Below, in pieces: positions 1-11,410 of a stretch of DNA of 64,000 nucleotides. The notes below the pieces were generated by a model. It was given only the letters and a program-made list of their open reading frames with translations, searched no databases and was not told the origin of the DNA. Within the stretch, counting starts at the first letter, position 1, and each line of letters starts with the position of its first letter. The stretch is from Platanthera guangdongensis (Eukaryota; Streptophyta; Magnoliopsida; Asparagales; Orchidaceae). The translations under genes and the position numbers were made by a program. Location of the stretch: assembly GCA_039583875.1 (NCBI GenBank), contig CM077150.1, forward strand, positions 182,036,375 to 182,100,374. Reading direction: 5' to 3'.

Positions 1-2768
1 TCGTAAGGGGCCATGCTTATACTGTACTGATGGCTATTGTTGTACGAAAACTTGATCAGTGGCAACGATCTCTCCCAAGGCTCTCCACGGTCCAAAATAT
101 ATAGGAGCAGAAGATCTTCCAATGTACGGTTGGTGCGCTTCATCTGTCCATCGGTCTGATGGTGAAAGACCGTGCTAAATGTCAACCGAGAGCCCAGCTG
201 GGCCAGAAATGACCTCCACTCCTTGGACGTAAACTGTCCATCCCGATATAAAATGATAGTCCTGGGTACTCCATGATAGCTCACAAACTACTCGATGAAT
301 CTCTGTACTAATACCCTGACCAGAGAGTCCTTTGCCACTAGAATAAATATGGCCACCTTCGTTACTCTGTCCACTATCACCCAGATTGAGTCATTCCCCG
401 CACGAAACTGGGGTAGCCCATGTATGAAATCCATGGCTATATCCTTAAACTTCCACTCCGGCACCGAAAGTGGCTGAAGTAGACCGACCGGATTCTTGCA
501 CTCTGCCTTTACGAGTTGGCAAGCCTCACAATGCATCATAAAATACGTAATGTCCTTCTTCATACCTGGCCAATACATAGTCTTTTTCAGGTCCGCTGCC
601 ATCTTAGTGATCCCCGGGTGCACTGAGTATCTATTATAATGTGCCTCCATCATGATGTCCTCCCGGATCTGGCCCCCTGCCGGTATGTAGACCCTGCCTC
701 TAAAGCATGGGAGCTCATCCCTCAAGGCGTAATCCCTTGCCATGCCTTCCTCCAAGGCTCTGAATATCAGCTCTGCCCTCGCATCGAGCCTCTGTCCGTC
801 TCTGATGCGGTCCTGAATGTCATCGCTGGAAGTCATCGATGTCAGGTACTCCGTATATAACTCCAAATCATCCTCGGACACTAGTGATATCTGCATCTTC
901 TTAAATGACTCAGCCAACTCCAAGGCCATTAGCTGTGGACCTACTCCTAACGTACTCTCTCTCCAGCACAGAGCGTCTGCCACCACGTTTGCCTTCCCGG
1001 GATGGTAGTGCATGGTGTACTGGTAGTCCGACAGAAACTCCACCCAGCATCTCTGCCTGATGTTCAGCTCCTTTTGTGTGTCTACATACTTCAAATTCTT
1101 ATGGTCTGAGAATATATCGTAGTGGACCCCGTAGAGGTAGTGTTGCCAGATCTTTAAAGCAAATATAACGGCCCCCATCTCCAAGTAGTGTACCGAGTAA
1201 TTCTGCTCGTGTTTCATCACCTGACGTGAGGCGTAGGCTATCACGTGCCCGTTCTGCATCAGAATGACACCCATCCCCTGATAGGAAGCATCCGTGTACA
1301 CCTGGAATCCTACCTTCCCTGATGGAAGAGCAAGGATAGGGGCCGAGGAAAGCCGACCCTTCAGTTCCAGAAAGACAGACTCGCATTGTGGCATCCAAAT
1401 AAAAGGAGATTACTTCTTTGTCAGGGTTGTAAGAGGGAGGGCAATCTGAGAAAACCCCTCTACGAACTTCCGGTAATAACCGGCAAGTCCTAAGAAACTC
1501 AGAACATCTGTGGCCGTCTTCAGCGGTGTCCAATCTCGTACTGCCTATACCTTTGCCGGATCTACTGCCAAACCTGCTCCACTGATGACATGGCTCAAAA
1601 AGGCCACCTCCTTTAGCCAGAATCGGCACTTGCTGAACTTAGCGTACATCTTATGCTCTCGGAGCTTCTCCAAAGTCAAAGCCAGATGCCTCGTGTATTC
1701 CTCTTCAGTCCTTGAATAAATAAGGATGTCATCAATGAATACGATGACGAAGACATCCAGATACTCTTCAAATACCCGGTTCATCAAGGCCATGAACGCG
1801 GAGGGTGCATTCGTGAGCCCGAAGGGCATCACGGTAAACTCGTACAGTCCATATCTAGTGCTGAAGGCAGTCTTCGGGATGTCCTCCTCCTGAATGCGTA
1901 GCTGGTAGTACCCCGATCTCAGGTCCAGCTTTGAGAACAAATGCGCTCCCTCCAGCTGGTCAAATAACTCATCTATCTGTGGAAAGGGATACGTATTCCG
2001 GACCGTCAGCCTGTTCAAGGCCCGGTAATCAATAAACAGCTGAAGTGTCTCATCCTTCTTTTTGACGAATAGTACCAGAGCTCCCTATGGTGAAGAGCTA
2101 GGCCGGACGAACCTGGATTCCACTAAATCTTGAAGCTGGCTTCGAAATTCCACCAAATCCTTTGGGGCCATTCGGTAAGGAGCTCTGGATACCGGCTTAG
2201 CCCCCGACACGACCTAAATTTTGAAGTCCTTCTCCCGGTACGGGGGTAGCCCTGGTAGCTTCTCTGGAAATACATCGACAAAGTCTCGCACCATTGTAAT
2301 ATCTGAAATAGAATCCTTGGTCGCGGCCATCTCGAAGAGAACCTGATAAACTTCGTCTCCTTGTAGGTGGGTCTTGACGGCCTGCACATATGATAATAAT
2401 ACGTTGGGGGCTGGTATAATACCTTCGATAACAATATGGGAGTCTACGTGCCTCACGGTGATCCTCTTCGCCAAGCAGTCAATTTGGGCATGGTTCCAGT
2501 GTAGCCATGTCATACCCAGGATCAAATCATAGCCTGGCATCCTCAGGATCGTCGTTGGTGCCTCAAACGCCTTCCCGTCGATCTCCACCTCCATGTTGCA
2601 ATGAGAAGAGGTCATTAGCTTTGATCCATCGGGTAGACACACCCTCATCATCCTTCCTATGAATTGCTCCAGGCCTGCCAGTCCTTTCACGAAATCTTCT
2701 GACACAAACGAGTGTGAAGCATCGGTGTCGAAGTGTGTGTGAGCGGACTTGCCACTGATGAAAACCAC
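1..2768 (-). pseudogene. Gypsy pol pseudogene: protease, RT, RNase H, integrase
   Basis: This would process the polyprotein, copy the element RNA and integrate the cDNA. Protease lies at 2768-2500, with the active-site loop reading DTDAS instead of the usual DTGAS. RT lies at about 2200-1545 and keeps SGYYQLRI and the catalytic box FIDDILIYS. RNase H begins at about 1310 with YTDAS. The integrase zinc finger (HX3H near 600, CX2C near 530) and the start of the core (DFIHGLP) follow. Internal stops lie at about 2214, 1545, 1400 and 288. From 288 to 1 the same frame continues the integrase core, and the second catalytic Asp position (normally SDRD) reads LYRD. The frame is shared by all segments, so decay has been mainly by substitution. 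It is non-functional. Confidence 0.85.
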
Positions 2769-2855
2769 GTCTGAGGTAATTAAGTGTATTAGTGTTCTAG
2801 TTATAGTTTTTCTTTTCTTAATTTCTAACTAGTCTATGTTTATGAAAACTAGTTC

Positions 2856-3262
2856 TTAGGAAGGAAGAAATTCAAAGGTACTGGCATACCTGCTATAACC
2901 TGCTCCAAGTTCCGGGGTTGTGCTAGATCTAGAGCGTACACCTGCTCCCTCTCTGGCCTGTGGCCTCTGCCCTGATATCCCCGTCCTCGGTCGCCAAACT
3001 GCCGAGGAGGTGGGGCACCCTGAAGTGCTGGTGGGGGTGCTCACCTCATGGGACAATTCCTCTTGAAATGTCCCGGCTTCTTTCAATAGAGACATACCTT
3101 TTCCTGCTATCCTGTCCTCGGTATCTCCAGCATCTGTAAGGGCTGGGGGGCCAATACGCCCTGGTTCCTTTGCTCTTGTCCAATCTCCTGACGGGGTTGA
3201 TTCCCGTTCCTTCTTTCCCCAATGACCTAGCCTCGAGGACGGTCTCTACTTCCTCTAATCTT
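2856..3262 (-). pseudogene. Gypsy gag C-terminus with damaged zinc knuckle
   Basis: In the same frame as the downstream pol there is a CCHC nucleic-acid-binding knuckle (KKPGHFKRNCP) at about 3040-3095. The second Cys of the CX2C pair has become a TGA stop. A Gly/Arg/Gln-rich tail (about 2880-3000) follows, as is common after the knuckle in plant gypsy gag proteins. The N-terminal gag domain is absent because the SIRE-like LTR begins at about 3263. Confidence 0.7.
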
Positions 3263-3397
3263 TGACTGTTTCTTCTTTCTCTTCTTCTGGATTCTCAATC
3301 CTTCAGAGATTATAATTGATTGGCTTGATTAACTTTTCTCTATTCTGTATGTGTTGTTATTCTTGTTGTTATAACCATTGTTGAGAGAGCATATCTG

Positions 3398-3405
3398 TAT
3401 ATATA
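3398..3405 (-). promoter_or_regulatory. TATA box of the SIRE-like LTR
   Basis: CTATATATA on the minus strand, about 170 bp downstream of the palindrome array and followed by an initiator-like CTCTCTCAACAATGG. Position within the LTR fits the U3/R promoter. Confidence 0.6.
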
Positions 3406-3573
3406 GGCTTCATCCATGGTAACCGGCTGTTCTAGTTTCAAACAGTCTTCTGACACCTCTGACAGATGTGACAACAATGTCAGTAATGACAGCTGTCAAG
3501 TCTTCAGTTGTATTACTTCAGCCTTCATTAGAATTTGACTCAGCAGCAGAGAATATCGACTGAATACTTCATA

Positions 3574-3966
3574 TGTGTCGACACACATAGTCCATGTGTC
3601 GACACAAGTCTTGTTGTTGTCAACACAGCTTCACTTTTACTTCTCGAAATAGCTTCTGTGGAATGTGTCGACACAAGTCCAGTGTGTCGACACAAACACT
3701 CCTTGTCTTGACAAAGTTGGTGTCGATAGAATTCTGTTGTGTGCCGACACAAGTTCTGTGTGTCGACACAGTCGTTGTCGATAGAATTCTGCAATGTGTT
3801 GACAGCTTCTCTGTGTGTCGACACAACTCCTGATAATGTCGACACAATCTGACCCTTAGTGTCAACACAGAGTTGTCGACAGATTTTCTGTGTGTCAACA
3901 CAAATTCTGGGTGTCGACACAATCTTGTCCTTGGTGTCAACACAGCCATTCACAAGTGTCGACACT
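3574..3966. repeat. Array of TGTGTCGACACA palindromes in the LTR U3
   Basis: About 19 full or degenerate copies of the 12-bp palindrome TGTGTCGACACA. Perfect copies start at 3574, 3595, 3664, 3683, 3759 and 3813. Variants such as TGTCAACACA and TGTCGATAGA fill the gaps. Start-to-start spacing is close to 20-21 bp along the array, about two turns of DNA helix. The core GTCGAC contains a CpG, and many variants look like its deamination products (TCAACA, TTGACA). Spacers between copies are not conserved, so this is not a simple tandem duplication. Confidence 0.9.
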
Positions 3967-4105
3967 TGTACTTAGAGAATTTTCCTTTTCATTTACTTAA
4001 CCTGCACATGATAGCTCAACACAACATCAAATACAACTTGATGCATATCATTGAGTTAGGTGAGGCTTATCCAAATATGGTACACATTTTCCAATGTACC
4101 CAACA

Positions 4106-4119
4106 ATCTCCTCTTATTC
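4106..4119 (-). other. Polypurine tract of the SIRE-like element
   Basis: GAATAAGAGGAGAT on the minus strand abuts the LTR start TGTTGGG. This is the expected site and composition for the plus-strand DNA primer. The stretch 4120-4606 between it and the extra ORF is AT-rich 3' untranslated sequence with no recognisable gene. Confidence 0.55.
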
Positions 4120-4606
4120 GGAGAAGTCATAACCCTTAGTCAATGATATACATCACTTATAAAAAAATTAATAATATGATGTATAAAAACATTCAATGAT
4201 AGGGAAACATATAAACAAAACAAGTAAATAATATCATCACAGAATATGATACAAACATAACAAGCATGAATCATTATTTTCTTTAACTTCACAAAAGTTT
4301 GTTGACAACAGATTACATGGAGTTTAAAACTGAAGATTACAATGTTAAAAATCTAGTCAATTTATCCTAAGGTTGATCAGGCTCTTTGATCACTATGCCT
4401 TTTCCAGACTAGACCCTTGCTTGTACTGGTGCTTCAGTATCTTCAGCTGGTTTCCTGCCTTTGAGATCCTTCTTCTTAAATTATTCAACCTTAACTTTTT
4501 GCCTTTCAAAATAGTGATAAGGCTTGGGAAAGTATTTACTGGGCTCTATAGCTGTAGCAGGTATTTTCCCAGCCTTGTGATCCCCTCTGAACTGATGTAT
4601 CACATC

Positions 4607-7167
4607 TTATCTTTGCAGATATTTGTTCCACTCAACTTCAGAATACCACTTGCCTCTATCATGTATTTTGTCTTTGACAGCTTGCCAGGCAGTGAGTATT
4701 ATATTTCTGGAGGTTGGACTCCATCTTTCAAAATCAGGCTTTAGTTCAGCCTGCTCTCCTAACCTTTTCTTTGAGAGTTGAGCTTCCTGCTCTTTATTCA
4801 GTGCTGCCTCTGACATTTCCACTTTCTCAAATATAACATTCTTAGTAGCCTCTAGAGGGCTATACATCTGTTGAACAAGGTGTTGAATTCCTTCAAAATT
4901 AGAAGGGGGGTTTATGATTTGAGCTACCTCCTGCTGACCCCCTTCAATTCCTGCAGTTTGAATACCTGACTCAGCTGTATTATCATCATCACATAGGGGT
5001 GGATATCCCAGAGTTGCTCTAATAGCATTTGTTATCCATTTGGCATGCTCTGAGCTAGCATTGACTATCACCCTCTCCCCCTTTATGACTTCTCTCTAAA
5101 TATGATCTCTTAAGTCATCTTTTTGGAACCTGATCTGATTAACTAGATAATTGGTTCGTTCTGTATAATAAGCTTTAAACTTTTGTAGCTGAGTAGATAT
5201 GATCTTCTGAGAGGTTTGAATGGCTGATTGGAAAGTGGCTAAATCTTCTTGAAGTTTCTTATCAAACTCTGACTTCTCTTTAGCCCTTTCCTCAGTTAAT
5301 GCAGTTGCTTTATTCTTTAACTCAGTAACAATCACATTATGTGATTCAGTAAGATTATCATTCATTCTAAGTTGATTTTCTAGGACATATCCTTGCTTGA
5401 CCATTATATCATCAATTTGAGTTCTTGCCTCTTGTTGTTGTTTGGTCAGATATACTACAGCATTACCTCCTTTATGGAAGCAATCTGTCATCTCTTTCTT
5501 GTTTTGGTTTACTTCAATTCTGATGGATTTTATATCTTGTGCCAAAGTGAATTGAAAGTCCTTATGGCTTTCATCCATATATTTCTCCATGGCTGCTCTT
5601 TGCTCATCCATTTTAATTTGCAGAGCAACCAATAGTGAACTGAAATCAACTGTTAGACCTGAGGGCTGTGAAGCTTTCTGTAAAGCTTTCTTATAATTTG
5701 AGCTTTTCTTCTTGTAAACAATCAGTTTTCTCTTAGTGCTTCTCCATCATCAAATTCAGAAGAACTTTCTAGATTCACTGTGTCCTTTGGACTTGAGGGC
5801 AGCTCCTTGTCAGTTCTGGGCAACTCCCCCTGAGTCCCTGGCTCCTCCCCCTCAGTTCTTGGCACTACTTCCTCAGTTCTTACATCTTGTAAATCAGGGA
5901 ATAATTCCTCAAGAGTGAATTCTTGTTGTAGTTGAACTGGAGGAACATCTGTATCTTGTACATTTAATGGAGTGTCATCTAATGCAGATGTATTATCTAT
6001 TGATACATCCTGTGCAGTAATGTTATCAAGGTGTGTCTGTTCAACATTTGTTAGAAGCACAGTTAGTGTATCTGGCTCAGTATCTAGTATAGTTTGATTA
6101 CTATCATTTATTACCACAAGAATTGTTTGAGTGGTTGTTTCACTCTCTAAGGCAGCTTGCTCTTTATCAGGAGCACTTTCTGGAGACAAGACCTCTTGTT
6201 GAACTGGTGAAAGTTCATTGGCTCCCCCTAGAGGAGGCACATTCTGAACTTGATTTAGTGGGATGGTGCTTTCTGAAATATACTCCCCCTGCATCTGACT
6301 ATCATCTACATTCTTAGGAGCAGATGATTTCCTTGTAGATTCTTGTTGGTCTTCATCTGAACTAAAGATTACTTGTTCTTCTGAATCACTAGAAGATTCA
6401 GGCTTCCTGGGTGTTGTCTTTTTCTTTTTCTGTTGTGGTTGTTTCTATGGTGTAGAACCATCTTTTGTCAAAACTCTTTCCCACCTGGATAATATTTTCA
6501 TATCCATCCTTCTCATGTGGTTTATTCTAGAACCAGTTGTGTGATTCAGCACTTCAGGAATATTTGTTGCCAGATATAGACTCAGTATTCTACCTAGATT
6601 AGGTTTCTTCAGGCTTTCCTTGATCTTGTCAAAGATCATTGTAGACCAGTTAGTCTTTATTTTGAAAATAATTCTGATTATCAAGCTGAACATATAGGCT
6701 GAGATCCTATCATGTCCACATGGTTTGCAAAGAATTACTTTTCTCATAATCTCTGAGAGAAACTTCCCTTGTGAGTTCATCCCCTTCCTTTGTATTGATG
6801 ATTCAATCTTAGTGGTGGGATCCAGGACACACCATTGAAGAGCTTCTTTTGTCATTGAAGATGTAACTTCATCATCTTCCTGAGTCCTGGGCAATTGGAG
6901 TGTTTTCCTCAGATGCTTTTGGGTAAGTTTCACCTTGCTTCCTTGAATTGATGACCTAATCTTCAATCCAGTTGAATCCAGGGTTGCTTTTGTATAGAAT
7001 TCAAGAATTTCTGTCTTCCAGATCTTGGTAGGTTCGGAAACTAGATATTCTAAACCATTTTCTTGGATTAAGGTTATCACATCTCGAATCTCAATCTCTG
7101 CACTCTCAAAATCATTGCGAACTAACTCATAGCCTTCGTTGATGTTGGTCTCCAACTTTGGCGCCAT
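4607..7167 (-). pseudogene. Extra ORF downstream of copia pol (env-position ORF), broken
   Basis: This ORF occupies the position of the 'envelope-like' ORF of SIRE-type elements; its function is unknown and I see no signal peptide or clear membrane segment. From the ATG at 7167 one frame runs to 5722, interrupted by a TAG at 6445-6447. It then shifts by one base near 5722 and continues to 4607, with a TAG at 5096-5098. The unbroken length would be about 850 residues. The first 240 residues are mixed alpha/beta-like, the region 6294-5722 is acidic and rich in Thr, Pro and Glu, and 5632-5100 is strongly heptad-patterned, consistent with a coiled coil. A TATA box lies about 100 bp upstream (7270-7277), so it may have had its own promoter. 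Confidence 0.65.
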
Positions 7168-7269
7168 TGATGATGAGAAATTTGAGGATAAGAGAGATGA
7201 AGGTTTGTCGACTCAAAGATTTGGTCTCGAAAATGTTGAGAGCTTAGTCGACAAAGTTGATCTGTGACC

Positions 7270-7277
7270 TATTTATA
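7270..7277 (-). promoter_or_regulatory. Candidate internal TATA box upstream of the env-position ORF
   Basis: CATATAAATAGG on the minus strand lies about 103 bp upstream of the ATG at 7167 and immediately downstream of a second TGTCGACACA array. The arrangement copies that of the element's own LTR promoter (array, then TATA). Two more TGTCGAC-type sites lie between it and the ATG (about 7206 and 7246). Confidence 0.55.
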
Positions 7278-7282
7278 TGTTT

Positions 7283-7618
7283 GTCAACACAGAAGCCCAA
7301 AAGACGGGATAATAAATACTTAATGTGTCGACACAGACTTCTAATGTCTCGATAGAGTCAGACAACACTATGTGTCGACACAGTTTGCGATGTGTCAACA
7401 CAGACTTCTTAATAGTTGACTCTAGTAGATGTGTGTCGACATAGACTTCTGTATGTGTCGACACAACAATCTAAATAATAGAACTTCTATGTGTCGACAC
7501 CAAACTCTGAGTGTCGACACCACTATCTCAGCACTATTTTGTTATGTCGACACAAACTACTATATGTCGTCACAGATTTCCTTTCGTGTCGACATAAACT
7601 ATTATATGTCAACATTGA
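7283..7618. repeat. Second TGTGTCGACACA array, in the pol-to-ORF spacer
   Basis: About 14 full or degenerate copies of the same palindrome found in the LTR, at roughly 7285, 7325, 7345, 7371, 7391, 7411, 7431, 7453, 7490, 7510, 7544, 7564, 7587 and 7608. Most neighbours are 20-22 bp apart. It fills almost the whole gap between the pol stop (7642) and the internal TATA box. Confidence 0.85.
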
Positions 7619-7641
7619 CTTACTTAGCCAGAATTACTAAG

Positions 7642-10600
7642 TTACTCTAGGTTTAACATACCTAATTCAATTTTGAAATAATTGAATTTAGTTTCGTCTA
7701 GTGGTTTAGTAAACATGTCAGTAATTTGATTATTAGTGGTGACAAATTCCAATCTAATATCTTCTTTTTCAACATGCTCTCTAATGAAGTGAAATCTAAT
7801 TTCTATATGCTTTATTCTGCTATGTGACACATGTTTTTTAGCAATAGAAATTGCACTTGTAGAATCACAAAATAGTGGAGTTCTACTTACCTTGAGACCA
7901 TAGTCTTCAAGTTGATGTTGAATCCATAAAAGCTGAGCACAGCAGCTGCCTGCAGCAATATACTCAGACTCTGCAGTAGAAATTGCCACACTAGTCTGCC
8001 TCTTACTGCTCCATGATACCAATCTACCACCTAGAAACTGACATGTACCAGTGGTGCTCTTTCTATCTTCTTTTCAACCTGCAAAGTCTGCATCTGGAAA
8101 ACCAGTCAGTAGAAAGTCTATATTCTTAGGGTACCAAAGACCAAGATTAGGTGTGCCCTTAAGATATCTCAATATTCTTTTGACTGCAGTATAATGAGAT
8201 TCTTTAGGGATTGCTTGGTACCTAGCACAGATATATATAGCATACATATTGTCTAGTCTACTGGCAGTTAAGTATTGGAGGGAGCCAATTATCCCTCTAT
8301 ACAAAGACTCATCTACACGTTTTCCTGCATCATCTTTGCCTAAAGGCATACTTGTCCCCATTGGAGTTCTCATGCTGGTGGATGACTCCATACCATATTT
8401 CTTAATTAACTCCTTGGTGAACTTAGACTTTGATATGGACAAACCATCATCAGTCTGTCTTACTTGGAGTCCCAAGAAGAATTTGAGCTCATGCATACTG
8501 CTCATCTCAAACTTCCCTTGCATAAGTTTTGCAAACTTCCTACAAAGGTTGTTTTCTGTAGATCCAAAGATTATATCATCAACATAAATCTGTACTAGGA
8601 TCATCTTGCCCTTTGACTCACTAAGGAATAGAGTCTTGTCTATTTTCACCCTTGAAAATTTATTTTCAAAGAGGAAAGTAGACAATGTTTCATACCAAGC
8701 CCTAGGGGCTTGTTTCAAACCATATAAGGCTTTCTTAAGTCTATAAACATAATCAGGATAAAGTGGATCAACAAAACCTGAGGGATGATGGACATAGACT
8801 TCTTCTTTCAAATTACCATTTAGGAAAGCTGACTTGACATCCATTTTGTATACTTTGAAACCTTGGAAAGCAGCAAAGGCAAGGAATAGCCTTATTGCTT
8901 CCAACCTTGCCACTGGGGCAAAGGTTTGATCAAAGTCAATGCCCTCTTCCTGTCTATAATATTTGGCAACCAGTCTTGCTTTGTTCTTCACTATTATGCC
9001 ATTTTTATCTAATTTATTCCTGTAGATCCACTTTGTCTCAATAATATTATGATCCTTTAGTTTTGGAACCAGCTCCCATACTTTACACCTGAATTGATTC
9101 AACTCCTCCTGCATTGCATCAATCCAGTTGGAGTCTTGTATGGCTTCTTCAAATCTCTTTGATTCCAATTGTGACAAGAAACTTGAGCAAAGCACTGTGT
9201 TCATGTGTTTGCTTCTGGTTTGCACATCTTGTCTGGGATCACCAATGATTTGGTGTACTGGATGATCCTTTAGATTCCTTATTGCTGGAGGCATTCTATC
9301 AGCAATTTGAACTTCTTTAATTTCTCCACCATGCTGAGCTTCATTGTCTTCAATGTCAGCTTGTGGACCTTATACTCCCCCTGGACAGCAACCATCATTT
9401 TCCACATCCTGCCTTGCAGTTTTGTATTCATTAATGGTCAGCATGTCCAACTTTTCTTTTAAACCTGTTGAGCTACAAGGATTGCTAGACAACTCACAGT
9501 TAATTAGCTCAGATTCATCAAACACTACATGAACAGATTCTTCTACAACTTGTGTAGTCAAGGTGTAGACCCTATATACCTTACTATTGTTGCTGTACCC
9601 AACAAATATCCCATCTTGGGATTTGGCAGCAAACTTAGTTAGGTGAGACTTGCCAGTGTTAAGCACATAACACCTGCTACCAAAGATCCTAAAGTAGGAT
9701 ATGTTTGGTTTTCTGCCCTTCATAATCTCATAGGGAGTCTTTTTATGGTTCTTAGTTATAGATACTCTATTGAGAACATGACAAGCAGTATTTACTGCCT
9801 CAGCCCAAAAATATTCTGGGAGTGAAGTGTCACGTAGTAGAGTTCTACCAGCCTCAACAATAGTTCTATTCTTTCTTTCAGCAATTCCATTTTGCTGAGG
9901 TGTTCTAGGTGAGGAGATTTCCTGATGAATCCCTAGTTCTTGACAAAACCTTGTCATACACTCAGACTGAAATTCAGTTCTATGGTCACTTTTGATTTTG
10001 ACCACTGAATTGTTAAATTCATTCTGAATTTGTTTAACAAAGTTATTAAAGACAGTAGGGGTTTCAGATTTCTGCTTCAAAAAGAAAACCCATGTAAATC
10101 TAGAATAGTCATCTACTAGCACAAAAGTATAGACTTTCCTACCTAGACTATGAACTGGTATAGGACCAAATAGATCCCTATGCAAGAGGTACAAACACCT
10201 CACAGAGTCTTTGGTATCAAGACTATGAAAAGAGGATTTAGTCTGCTTGCCTTTTTGACAAACTGAACATATACCCTCTTTTATGCACTTAAATTGAGGA
10301 CCATTCCTCACTAACTCTAAACTATAGAGCTGGCATATAGTCTTATAGTTCAGATGAGCTAGTCTCTTGTGCCATTGGATACACTGAGATGCTTTCTCAT
10401 CTGCAACTAAACATACAGGAGAGTTCATGTTTTCATAATCAAAATTTAAACAATAAACATTCCTTTTTCTATAACCAGACAAGATCACCTCTTGATCACT
10501 TGTCGTTTTGATTTGACACTCATTCTTAATAAATGAAATGTCATACCCAAGATCACTCAGCTGACTTATGCTTATCAAGTTATGTTTCAAACCTTTTACA

Positions 10601-10790
10601 TAAGTCACTTGAGTGATTGTTATAGAACTAGAAGAAATGTTACCAAACCCTTTTATGACCCCTTTTTCTGATCCACCAAAGATCACTTTGGGTCCATTCT
10701 CTATGGGAATATAGTCCTTTAACATTCTTCTTGTTCCAGTCATGTCTTGGAACATCCACAGAGTCGTTGTGTGTGAGTTGCACTTGCCTG
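7642..10790 (-). pseudogene. SIRE-like copia pol pseudogene: integrase, RT, RNase H
   Basis: One reading frame runs from about 10790 to the TAG at 7642. The first residues (LWMFQDMTG) are a decayed protease active-site region. The integrase zinc finger HX3H...CX2C lies at about 10370-10240. The integrase core has DLFGPI, a decayed second Asp region (KSDHRTEF) and the downstream QQNGIAERKNRT. RT carries [12 protein letters not shown] and the catalytic YVDDIIFGS at about 8590. RNase H (8022-7650) has ISTAESEYIAA and the terminal MLNLE typical of SIRE-type pol. Stops at 9370-9372 and 8074-8076 break the frame. Gag is absent. It is non-functional, but the catalytic RT motif is intact. Confidence 0.85.
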
Positions 10791-11410
10791 TGCATAAATT
10801 GCATCATAAACATTCATTCATATTAGGTCATACGCTTCATAGATCCTTATCATATAAATTAGTATGTGCTCTTTTATATGATAAGTTAAATTTCCTGGAA
10901 ACCTTAACTTATAAATTTGTATGGGCATTTTTATAAGTTAAGGTACGATTTGTGATGGTAGAGTAGTGGTAGCATAGTTTTACTTTCCTGCACTTACTTT
11001 CAGTTCTTTACTTACTTTACCGTACTGCGTTTTACTTCACTTGTCTTACTTACTTCAGTTTTATACTTTACTTACTGCACTTGTACTTCTTACATAGAAC
11101 TGCTAGAGTAGGACTACTATTACTCCTCAAATACTTGTTAGTATAGTGCCACTACCACCTGTTTATACTTGTTACCCCTTGTTGTCCTCCGCTTCATCCT
11201 CCCGCACAGTGTCTAAGAGTTGCGAGGCAAGGTGTGGAGGAAACGACTTAGTCTTTTTGACTAATGGTCGGTGACCAAACTATTTTAGGAGCTCGAGGAG
11301 ATGGAGCACCAGCACGACCGGCAGGACGAGATGGCAGGACGTGAGGAGCTGATACCACCACCTACTACTACTACTGCAGAGTTGCCTCAGGTGGGATGAC
11401 TTGGTGATGA
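10791..11410. other. Remnant between SIRE-like pol and gypsy LTR end, with two hairpins
   Basis: No gene seen. Two perfect inverted repeats lie close together: stem 10846-10858 with 10873-10885 (13 bp), and stem 10902-10915 with 10930-10943 (14 bp). Each has a 14-nt loop. 10975-11100 is rich in TTTACTTACTT-like repeats. 11285-11410 encodes a short open stretch (about 11288-11397) I cannot identify. The left edge coincides with the point where SIRE-like similarity ends. Confidence 0.5.

Larger units (their letters stand above)
1..3262 (-). mobile_element. Truncated Ty3/gypsy element, Tekay/Del-like (gag end plus pol)
   Basis: Gag zinc knuckle, protease, reverse transcriptase, RNase H and integrase follow each other in gypsy order on the minus strand, from about 3262 down to the left edge. 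All coding pieces are in one reading frame broken by stops, so this is an old copy. The left end runs out of the window inside the integrase core. The right end is cut by the SIRE-like LTR at about 3263. The Tekay/Del assignment rests on resemblance of RT and RNase H to the element at 42047-46101; no chromodomain is visible. Confidence 0.85.
3263..4105 (-). repeat. 3' LTR of the SIRE-like element
   Basis: On the minus strand the LTR begins TGTTGGGTACATTGG at 4105, directly after the purine tract AATAAGAGGAGAT. It holds a palindrome array in U3 (3966-3574), a TATA box (3405-3398) and an R/U5-like stretch. The left boundary is uncertain; a TG at 3263 fits and sequence left of it is gypsy gag. 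No second copy in the window allows dating. Confidence 0.6.
3263..10790 (-). mobile_element. SIRE/Maximus-like Ty1/copia element, 5' end missing
   Basis: Reading the minus strand, copia integrase, RT and RNase H (10790-7642) are followed by a spacer, a long extra ORF (7167-4607), a 3' untranslated stretch, a polypurine tract (4119-4106) and a 3' LTR (4105 to about 3263). The extra ORF after pol is the layout of SIRE-type copia elements. Gag, primer site and 5' LTR are missing at 10790, where similarity stops in the protease. A SIRE-type LTR piece in the opposite orientation at 37996-38870 may be the lost 5' end, displaced by an inversion. Confidence 0.75.

Noticed and set aside
3540..3966. 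Regularly spaced palindromes resembling a CRISPR array
   Set aside because: Copies are 12 bp, degenerate and only 20-21 bp apart in an LTR of a plant element. There are no 25-40 bp repeats with unique spacers and no cas genes.
4607..7167. Calling the SIRE-like extra ORF a true envelope glycoprotein
   Set aside because: No signal peptide, clear membrane anchor or cleavage site is visible. Position and the coiled coil alone do not support that function.
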